From Acidobacteriota bacterium (lineage in GTDB: Bacteria > Acidobacteriota > Terriglobia > UBA7540): a DNA stretch of 7,762 bases. Position numbers and translations under genes: made by a program. How positions within the stretch are numbered: position 1 is the first letter of the stretch; each line of letters starts with the position of its first letter. Location of the stretch: the NCBI GenBank assembly GCA_021828225.1, contig JAKASH010000125.1, positions 1-7,762 on the forward strand, read 5' to 3'. Shown piece after piece: positions 1 through 5,556 of this stretch. A model generated the notes under the pieces. It worked only from the letters and a program-made list of their open reading frames with translations, was not told the DNA's origin and made no database searches.

Positions 1-11
1 GGCAGCTTGTT

Positions 12-39
12 TGGACACATTTCCGTGCGGCCATAAAAT
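12..39 (+). promoter_or_regulatory. Candidate sigma70-type promoter of the ROK gene
   Basis: A TGGACA box at 12-17 matches the TTGACA -35 consensus at five of six positions. A TAAAAT box at 34-39 matches TATAAT at five of six, and the spacer is 16 bp. Transcription would start near position 46, leaving a leader of about 30 nt before the ATG at 78. This is the best promoter match I saw in the window. It is a consensus match only, and the region upstream of base 1 is not visible. Confidence 0.45.
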
Positions 40-68
40 TTGCTATCAGCACATCGCATTGACAACCT

Positions 69-72
69 GAGG
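69..72 (+). promoter_or_regulatory. Shine-Dalgarno site of the ROK gene
   Basis: GAGG lies 5 nt before the ATG at 78. This is standard spacing and supports that start over any internal methionine. Confidence 0.6.
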
Positions 73-77
73 CTCCG

Positions 78-1238
78 ATGAAGAACGACTTTCATTCCGA
101 AACCAGCCTGCAACGGGCCCTCGAAGAAATTTCGCGATACCCTGCCGTACCGCCGCAAGCGATCGCCGCGAAACTTGGTCTGAGTATCTCCACGGTCAGA
201 AATCAAATACGAAAGCTTCGCCGGGCCCAGATGGTGGTCCCTGGGGATGCACCCCGGCAAGTCAAGCTCAACCCCGATTACGGCTCCGTGGTCGGAATCG
301 ACATGGGAGCCAGCCACCTCCACTTTGCTTTGGCCGATTTTTCCGGTGAGATCACGGGTGAAACGGTTGAAAAGGTCCAACCGGAGAATGGTCCCTTGAA
401 AACGATTGCCCAGATCAGGAAAGGAATTCACCGGATGGTTCCGGCAAGGAAACAGGGCAAGCTCCGCGCCATCGCGCTTGGCGTTCCCAGCGCGGTCGAT
501 CCCCGTACAGGGCTTGTGCTCTTCGCGAACAATCTGCCAGGTTGGACCAACATCGACCTGAAAGACGAATTGCAGAGAGCATTCCGCGTTCCCGTCTGTA
601 TCGAGAACGATGCCAACATGGCTGCCATCGGGGAACACTGGCGCGGTGTCGCCCGGGATGCCGGCAACTTTGTCTTCATCGCACTGGGAACCGGCATCGG
701 GTCTGGAATTTTTGTTAACGGGCAGCTCTACGTGGGACGCACGGGCGCGGCGGGCGAGCTTCAATTCCTGAACGTCGAGTGGCCTCGCTGGAACGAAGAT
801 TTTGGAGACACAGGATATTTCGAGAGCCACGCTTCCGGACAAGGAATTGCCTCACTCGGCCGGAAACTGATTCATCCCCCGGCAGGTGCTCAGTCAGGGG
901 GGCTCGCAGGAGCGCGCGATGCTTTCTTTGTTTTCGAGGCGTTTCACAAAGGAAATCCTAAGGCGCGGAAGGTCCTGGAAACAATCTTCACAATTCTCGG
1001 GGTGGGCATTGCCAATATCGTCGGTGTGCTGGACCCTGAGATGATTGTGCTGGGTGGCGGCATAACCCGGGGCGCTCCCGATTTCATGCTTTCGACGGTT
1101 GCGAAGGTTGCCCGGCGAATTCAGCCCAACTGTCCTCCAATCCTCATGAGCGCTCTTGATGACCGGGCCCAGACTTATGGCGCAATCTATTCGGGGATAA
1201 TGGCGGCATGCGAGTCTGGCGCAAGCCGGAGCAGATAA
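78..1238 (+). CDS. ROK-family transcriptional regulator / sugar-kinase homologue with degenerate zinc site
   Basis: 386 residues, the usual size of NagC/Mlc/XylR-type ROK regulators. Residues about 10-55 form a winged helix-turn-helix (recognition stretch around AAKLGLSISTVRNQI). The ROK actin-like ATPase fold follows: phosphate loop IDMGASH at 74-80, ENDAN at 176-180 carrying the position of the kinase catalytic Asp (D178), GTGIGSG at 204-210, and the late GGG loop at 326-328. Known ROK proteins use this fold either to phosphorylate sugars or to sense sugars or their phosphates while binding DNA. The HTH favours a cytoplasmic repressor or activator of carbohydrate genes, but no target operon is visible. 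An oddity is that the family zinc motif (H-x9-C-x-C-G-x2-G-C-x-E) keeps its glycines and E249 but has F230, E240, F242 and Y247 in place of the four metal ligands. The gene is convergent with the operon to its right. The ligand is unknown. Confidence 0.9.
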   Translation: MKNDFHSETSLQRALEEISRYPAVPPQAIAAKLGLSISTVRNQIRKLRRAQMVVPGDAPRQVKLNPDYGSVVGIDMGASHLHFALADFSGEITGETVEKVQPENGPLKTIAQIRKGIHRMVPARKQGKLRAIALGVPSAVDPRTGLVLFANNLPGWTNIDLKDELQRAFRVPVCIENDANMAAIGEHWRGVARDAGNFVFIALGTGIGSGIFVNGQLYVGRTGAAGELQFLNVEWPRWNEDFGDTGYFESHASGQGIASLGRKLIHPPAGAQSGGLAGARDAFFVFEAFHKGNPKARKVLETIFTILGVGIANIVGVLDPEMIVLGGGITRGAPDFMLSTVAKVARRIQPNCPPILMSALDDRAQTYGAIYSGIMAACESGASRSR

Positions 1239-1342
1239 AAGGAAAACCGAAAGCGCACCGGCTCCTGTGCGGAGAAGCGCCAGTCCACTCACAGCCATCC
1301 GTTGGTCAGCGACAAACGTAGAATTGAATCTCAGGTTGGCTG

Positions 1343-2017
1343 CTATTGCGGTTGGATGATGCCTTTTTTCACCGCATAAAGAACCAGTTCTGCGGTGCGA
1401 TGAAGGCCCAGCGTTTCCATCAGCCGGGCTCGATGAACAGCCACTGTATTGATGCTGATATCCAACAGGATCGCAATTTCCTTGTTGGACTTTCCCTGGG
1501 CGATCAGCTGCAGAACTTCTTTTTCCCTGAGCGTGAGGCGATCGTAAGGGTCGTCACCGGATTCCTGCATGCTTCCCGTCTTCAGCCCCTCAAGCACCAG
1601 ATTGGAAACCGAAGGGCTCATGTACGCGCCGCCCTGCGACAGCACAACCACCGCCTGTGGCAGGTCCACCTCAATCGCGTCTTTCAGGATATAACCCTTC
1701 GCGCCGGCTTCGATGGCCTTGCGCACGTAGGCCGGGTTCGAGTACATGCTGAGGATCAGCACTTTGGTGTCCGGGTTGGCCTTCAAAATCTCTGCCGTGG
1801 CTTCAAGTCCTCCAATCTCGGGCATTAAGAGATCCATCACGATGACATCGGGCTTGATTTTCGCGCACTGCTCGATCGCAGAGAGCCCTGTGTTGGCCTC
1901 ACCCACCACCGTGATGCGCGGGTCATCCTCCAGCAAGCGACGAAAGCCCTGCCGTACGAGGGCATGATCATCGGCCAGGAAAACACGAATCTTCTTATCG
2001 GGCGAAACTGGCGACAT
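1343..2017 (-). CDS. NarL/FixJ-family two-component response regulator
   Basis: 224 residues, the typical length for this family. The N-terminal receiver domain (about 9-125) has the acidic pair D16/D17, phospho-acceptor D62 in MDLLMP, switch residue S90 and conserved K112. The C-terminal LuxR-type helix-turn-helix (about 160-220) reads LTLREKEVLQ, then GKSNKEIA, then NTVAVHRARLM, and ends AELVLYAVKKGII, the normal NarL-subfamily pattern. Phosphorylation by a HisKA_3 kinase would release or dimerise the HTH to bind promoter DNA. It is the last gene of the minus-strand operon and starts 5 bp after the kinase stop, with a Shine-Dalgarno site inside the kinase end. The kinase next door is almost certainly its partner. 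The target genes are not known; the divergent region 5199-5556 is the nearest plausible site. Confidence 0.96.
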   Translation of the reverse strand: MSPVSPDKKIRVFLADDHALVRQGFRRLLEDDPRITVVGEANTGLSAIEQCAKIKPDVIVMDLLMPEIGGLEATAEILKANPDTKVLILSMYSNPAYVRKAIEAGAKGYILKDAIEVDLPQAVVVLSQGGAYMSPSVSNLVLEGLKTGSMQESGDDPYDRLTLREKEVLQLIAQGKSNKEIAILLDISINTVAVHRARLMETLGLHRTAELVLYAVKKGIIQPQ

Positions 2018-2022
2018 GATAT

Positions 2023-3441
2023 TTATCCTACCTTTTCGGCTATGCGCGGTTCCGGAACTTCTTTTAGTGGTATTCGAACGCTAATGGTCGCGCCCTTCCC
2101 CGGTGACGATTGAACCTCCAAGGTTCCGTTCAGATGCTCGGCCCGCTCCCGCATGCCCATCAAGCCGATACCTTCACTTGGAGACCGCTCCGCGGGGTTA
2201 CCCACCTCAAATCCTACACCATTATCTCGTATTTCCAGCCACAGTTCATCCTCGCGCTCTTCCATTTCCACCCACGCCTCCGTGGCCCGGGAGTGGCGAG
2301 CGACGTTATTGAGGGCCTCCTGAACAATCCGATAAACGTGAATCGCTTCTTCCGGAGGAAAGTGGCTGGCCCTCAGCGTGCCGTTGAAATGGATCGGGAT
2401 TCCCGCCTGGCGCGAGAACTGCCGCGTGAACCATTCAAGCGTCTGGTCGAGTCCAAAGTCATCCAGGACCCCGGGCCGGAACATCTGCGACTGGTCCCGA
2501 ACCTTCTGAAGAGTCTCTTCAACGATCGTCTTGACGCTCTCGAGTTCCGCAAGCAGGTCTGGATCCGGATGATTAGCCTTACGCCCTGCCCGATTCAGCA
2601 TCACGCCGATTGCCGTGAGAATCTGTCCGAATTCATCGTGCAGGTCCCTGGCAACCTGCCGCAGCGTTTCCTCCTGAACGTCGATCAACTTCCAGGAAAG
2701 CTTCCGCAACTGGCCTGACTGAACCTGAAGCTGTTCGGCCAGGTGGTGCAGCTTGGCAAATGTCTTCTTGCTTGCTTCCAGCGTGTAAAGGCCCGTTCCG
2801 AGCGCCAGCAGAAACAGGATTGCGGTAATCAACAGAATGTCGGTCTTAACATTTTCGTAGGTTGCGTTGATTCGTTCCGCGGCATCGGATTGCGCCTGGT
2901 CATTTAATACCAGCAGCCTTGCCACGATTTCAGAAATCACAGCCCGCTTATTTTCGAGCTCCGTCTGGATCATGGCCCGAGCCTCGACGGTCCGGCCTTG
3001 CCGGGCCAGAGCAAAAACCCTGTCCGCAGTCCGGCCGAAGTCGGCGAGCGCATAGCGCAACTGGATCCGTTTGTCGTGGCTGGCCAGCGTGTCAACCGCG
3101 TACCGGCCTTCAAGCATCGCAGCATTCTCCATGTCGTTCCGAAGCCGAGTGAACTCCGGTTCCGAGTCGCTAATCGGATAGCGGCTAGTGGAGAGTGCAA
3201 CGTCCCGCAATGAAATCGCCAGCAGGTATGCATCATTTTGCAGGCGCTGCAGTTGCAAAGAATCCTTGCGATTCCGCTGAACCACGTTGACCTGGAAATC
3301 CTCCAGCCATCGGATCTGGCGGCTGCTGTACACCACAAAAATCAGGAAAATCGAAAGAATAACGCAGAGGCCAATCCAGAGGCGGGTAGAGGGCGACGGA
3401 ATTTTCTGAAGTTCATCGTACTGAGACGCGGGCTCGTTCAT
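2023..3441 (-). CDS. Membrane sensor histidine kinase, HisKA_3 (NarX/DegS-like) type
   Basis: 472 residues from the ATG at 3441. I chose this start because the open frame further upstream (to 3558) lies inside the preceding gene. Order of parts: a short cytoplasmic N-terminus, TM1 at about 21-39, an extracytoplasmic, largely helical region at about 41-200, TM2 at about 201-220, and a coiled-coil linker at about 222-255 without an evident PAS or canonical HAMP motif. Then comes the HisKA_3 dimerisation domain with phospho-acceptor H268 in RDLHDEFGQ, and a HATPase_c domain with the N box around E375-N379, the G1 box DNGVGF from D406 and the G2 box GIGLMGM at 424-430. It should autophosphorylate on H268 and pass phosphate to D62 of the regulator encoded 5 bp downstream. 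The helical sensor region resembles four-helix-bundle (4HB_MCP/CHASE3-like) sensors, but I cannot assign it firmly. The ligand is unknown. Its own start lies 5 bp after the FG-GAP gene. Confidence 0.94.
   Translation of the reverse strand: MNEPASQYDELQKIPSPSTRLWIGLCVILSIFLIFVVYSSRQIRWLEDFQVNVVQRNRKDSLQLQRLQNDAYLLAISLRDVALSTSRYPISDSEPEFTRLRNDMENAAMLEGRYAVDTLASHDKRIQLRYALADFGRTADRVFALARQGRTVEARAMIQTELENKRAVISEIVARLLVLNDQAQSDAAERINATYENVKTDILLITAILFLLALGTGLYTLEASKKTFAKLHHLAEQLQVQSGQLRKLSWKLIDVQEETLRQVARDLHDEFGQILTAIGVMLNRAGRKANHPDPDLLAELESVKTIVEETLQKVRDQSQMFRPGVLDDFGLDQTLEWFTRQFSRQAGIPIHFNGTLRASHFPPEEAIHVYRIVQEALNNVARHSRATEAWVEMEEREDELWLEIRDNGVGFEVGNPAERSPSEGIGLMGMRERAEHLNGTLEVQSSPGKGATISVRIPLKEVPEPRIAEKVG
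2026..2034 (-). promoter_or_regulatory. Shine-Dalgarno site of the response regulator
   Basis: On the minus strand AAGGTAGGA lies 8 nt before the ATG at 2017. It is embedded in the last sense codons of the histidine kinase gene, which supports translational coupling of the two genes and the chosen start. Confidence 0.6.
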
Positions 3442-3446
3442 AGGGC

Positions 3447-5198
3447 TTAAGAAGAACCCTGGAAAGGAATATCCTCGATAATGCCCCTGCCTTCCTGAAC
3501 CACGTAAGTGCGCCCGGCTTCCAATTTTCCCAGTTCCTGGTTCAGGCCGCTCGGCCATTCCAGCACCGCTTTTTCAATATACCGGGAGGAGCCCAGGCCG
3601 AAGGTGACCCTCTTGTCTGAGCAGGAAAGATAGCTTGAGCCGCTCTTGACGGTCAGCCAGCGTTGTCCCTGAGGCGCCCAGATATGAACGTTGGTTCCGA
3701 TCCCATCCCGGTTCGAGCGGACACCAACCGTTGCGAACCTGATGCTGTGATTATGGTCCGATAGATCGTTCCGATAGAGGTAGGCCGGCCCGTTATTCGT
3801 GGTCATGAGCACGTCCAGGTCCCCATCATTGTCATAATCTCCGTAAGCGGCTCCCCGCGCAACTTTGGGCTTATCAAACGAATTCCCCACCATCGTGCTG
3901 ATATCACGGAATCTGCCGTGCCCTTCATTATGAAACAATCGGGGCGGTTCTGCATAGGTAATATTGGCTTCCACACGGTTGATGGTTGCGTCGATGTGAC
4001 CATTGGCAACAAGCAGATCGAGCAGGCTATCCAGATCAACATCAAAGAAGAAACAGCCGAAACCGAGTTCCATTCGGGTCGACTGGCCCACGGTGGAGTC
4101 CGGCGCCTCATCGATAAAGAACCCGTGACCCTCGTTCCGATAGAGGCCGACCATCTGCTGGGAAAAGTTCGTCACCACTAGGCTGGGAAGCCCGGAGTTG
4201 TCGTAATCGGCGGCGTCGGCGCCCATTCCAGCCCTGGCCACACCATCCTCGCTGAAAGCGACCCCCGCCGATACCCCCACCTCAGTAAAAGTCCCATTGC
4301 CGTTGTTGCGATAAAGTTTGTTGGGCTGAGTATCGTTGGCAATGAAGACGTCGGGCCAGCCGTCCATGTTGTAATCAATCATGGTGATGCCGAGTGATTT
4401 CGACGTGGGGTCATACAAGCCCGACTTGCCGGTCACGTCTTCAAACGTTCCGTTGCCATTGTTGTGGAACAGCCAGCAGGTCGTGCCGGGATAGGCCTCC
4501 GGCGTGCAATAAGACTTGGTCTTTCCGTCAAGGCTGCAGAAAATATCCGTTTGCGGAGACCACTTAACGTAATTGGCCACCAGCAGGTCCAGATGGCCGT
4601 CCCGGTCATAATCAAACCACATGGCCGAGGTGCTGAGGCTGGAATAGCCATCGAGGCCGGAATTCTTTGTCACATCCGTAAACGTCCCGTTGCCATTGTT
4701 GTGGAACAGACGGTTCTGGCCGTAAGTAGTAATGTAGACGTCGTCAAGCCCGTCGCTGTCGTAATCCCCGACCGCGACCCCGATGCCATATAACTGAATG
4801 TCAAGCCCGGCCTGGTGGGTTACATCGGTGAAGGTGCCGTTGCGGTTGTTGCGGTAGAGCTTCATCGTCGTGCGGTGTTGAAAATGCCCCGGCCAGTCTT
4901 TCCCGTTGATCAACAGGATGTCAAGCCACCCGTCGTTGTCATAATCAAAGAAAGCACATCCGGAACCCAGGGTTTCCGGAAGATATTTCATCCCGAAGGC
5001 GCCGGTGTTGTGATGGAAGAAAACGCCGGCCTGATCGGTGACGTCAACCAGATGAACAGGAAAAGGACGCTTCGAAGAACTCTGAAGCAAAAGGTGCCGC
5101 AGTTCTTCCCTGGTGTGCGGTGACTCATAAAGTAAGCCGCCTGCCCCACTCGCGACCCCCAGCCCAGCAAGCACCTTAAGCAAATTCCGACGATTCAT
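3447..5198 (-). CDS. Exported FG-GAP/VCBS repeat protein with ASPIC/UnbV domain (CRTAC1 family)
   Basis: 583 residues from the ATG at 5198. I chose this start because it begins a twin-arginine-like signal, MNRRNLLKVLAGLG, with a short hydrophobic run to about residue 23; the open frame before it (to 5426) runs through promoter-like AT-rich DNA. Seven calcium-loop-like repeats start at D85, D145, D196, D275, D331, D386 and D454 (type DYDNDGxLD), consistent with a seven-bladed beta-propeller. The loops at 331 and 386 are degenerate. Each repeat is typically followed by an LYRNNGNGTF-like strand. The ASPIC/UnbV domain occupies about 499-570, with VKSGSSYLS and VLEWPSG. Six cysteines (81, 221, 231, 241, 382, 526) are present. 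Family members are secreted or periplasmic, and most have no known biochemical role. It is first in an operon with a two-component system, which suggests, but does not prove, a role in signal reception. It is not an enzyme by any motif I can see. Confidence 0.92.
   Translation of the reverse strand: MNRRNLLKVLAGLGVASGAGGLLYESPHTREELRHLLLQSSSKRPFPVHLVDVTDQAGVFFHHNTGAFGMKYLPETLGSGCAFFDYDNDGWLDILLINGKDWPGHFQHRTTMKLYRNNRNGTFTDVTHQAGLDIQLYGIGVAVGDYDSDGLDDVYITTYGQNRLFHNNGNGTFTDVTKNSGLDGYSSLSTSAMWFDYDRDGHLDLLVANYVKWSPQTDIFCSLDGKTKSYCTPEAYPGTTCWLFHNNGNGTFEDVTGKSGLYDPTSKSLGITMIDYNMDGWPDVFIANDTQPNKLYRNNGNGTFTEVGVSAGVAFSEDGVARAGMGADAADYDNSGLPSLVVTNFSQQMVGLYRNEGHGFFIDEAPDSTVGQSTRMELGFGCFFFDVDLDSLLDLLVANGHIDATINRVEANITYAEPPRLFHNEGHGRFRDISTMVGNSFDKPKVARGAAYGDYDNDGDLDVLMTTNNGPAYLYRNDLSDHNHSIRFATVGVRSNRDGIGTNVHIWAPQGQRWLTVKSGSSYLSCSDKRVTFGLGSSRYIEKAVLEWPSGLNQELGKLEAGRTYVVQEGRGIIEDIPFQGSS
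4443..4709. repeat. 30-nt intragenic direct repeat encoding the propeller strand motif
   Basis: Positions 4443-4472 and 4680-4709 are identical except for one base (4449 T versus 4686 C); the last 23 bases match perfectly. Both encode an LFHNNGNGTF-type strand of the FG-GAP repeats. Less similar versions lie near 4290 and 4826. This is the nucleotide trace of repeat duplication within the gene, not a mobile element. Confidence 0.8.
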
Positions 5199-5300
5199 TG
5201 CCCGCACATTCCAGACCGACCCTCGCGCGTATTTCACAATACTCGTCCCCTGCGATCGAGGGCAAGGGATTTCAAATGCGTAAGTTTTTTTAGAAAGGGT

Positions 5301-5336
5301 TCTACTGAAATATACGGAGTAGACTAATGGGTAGAC
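5301..5336. promoter_or_regulatory. Candidate operator: three GTAGA/TCTAC elements
   Basis: TCTACT at 5301-5306 and AGTAGA at 5318-5323 form a perfect inverted repeat separated by 11 bp. GTAGAC at 5319-5324 recurs at 5331-5336, 12 bp further on. On the minus strand, TACCCAT at 5333-5327 fits the TACYYMT heptamer known for E. coli NarL, and TACTCCG at 5321-5315 fits it at six of seven positions. The cluster covers a possible -10 box (TATATT, 5314-5309) of the operon. That the local NarL-type regulator binds here is inference. Confidence 0.35.
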
Positions 5337-5474
5337 ACTATACGGACGGTCCGAATCCCCTGCTTTCCAGGACGGCGGCCAACCCAACACACCCACAACC
5401 CGCCATACCATATTTAGTTTAAACAAATCTTCGTACTAGTATTAAAAAACCTCTAAAAACATTGAAAAAGAACC

Positions 5475-5502
5475 TTGCAATTCCCGACTGATCTTCGATA
5501 AC
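5475..5502 (+). promoter_or_regulatory. Weak candidate promoter of the cytochrome gene
   Basis: TTGCAA at 5475-5480 and GATAAC at 5497-5502, 16 bp apart, each match the sigma70 boxes at four of six positions. The leader would be about 48 nt. The -10 box lies between the arms of the CCCGAC/GTCGGG inverted repeat. The match is weak, and other sigma factors are possible. Confidence 0.25.
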
Positions 5503-5556
5503 GTAGGAATCCTCGCGTCGGGTTTTGGGACAAAAAGGGGCGTCTCAGACAACAGG

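Larger units (their letters stand above)
5199..5556. promoter_or_regulatory. Divergent regulatory region between the FG-GAP/two-component operon and the cytochrome gene
   Basis: 358 bp without a credible gene, which must hold the promoters of both divergent units. It is clearly AT-richer than the flanking genes, especially 5281-5345 and 5405-5470. Contents: a TCTACT/AGTAGA inverted repeat with a further GTAGA copy (5301-5335), an 11-bp palindrome CGGACGGTCCG at 5343-5353, and a CCCGAC/GTCGGG inverted repeat (5483-5488, 5517-5522). Minus-strand promoter candidates are weak: TATATT at 5314-5309 lacks a good -35 box, while TTGCCC (5265-5260) with TATTGT (5241-5236) at an 18-bp spacing matches only eight of twelve consensus positions. 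No riboswitch, tRNA or small-RNA structure was recognised. Confidence 0.7.

Noticed and set aside
1254..1271. Hairpin CGCAC/GTGCG as terminator between the convergent ROK and response-regulator genes
   Set aside because: The stem is only 5 bp with an 8-nt loop and no U tract on either strand, so a rho-independent terminator cannot be supported in 1239-1342.
2110..2718. 202-codon plus-strand frame opposite the histidine kinase
   Set aside because: It lies fully within the HisKA_3/HATPase coding region, whose motifs are all intact on the minus strand; its translation resembles no family.
3442..3558. Upstream start of the histidine kinase at 3558
   Set aside because: It would overlap the end of the FG-GAP gene by over 100 bp and adds a low-complexity basic stretch. 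The ATG at 3441 gives a normal cytoplasmic tail before TM1 and a 5-bp gap.
4443..4709. The 30-nt repeats as a CRISPR or mobile-element signature
   Set aside because: Both copies are in frame within the FG-GAP gene and encode the same strand motif, so protein repeat duplication explains them.
5199..5426. Upstream extension of the FG-GAP gene by 76 codons to an ATG at 5426
   Set aside because: The extension has no signal or domain features, runs through AT-rich promoter-like DNA and would bury the twin-arginine-like N-terminus that begins at 5198.
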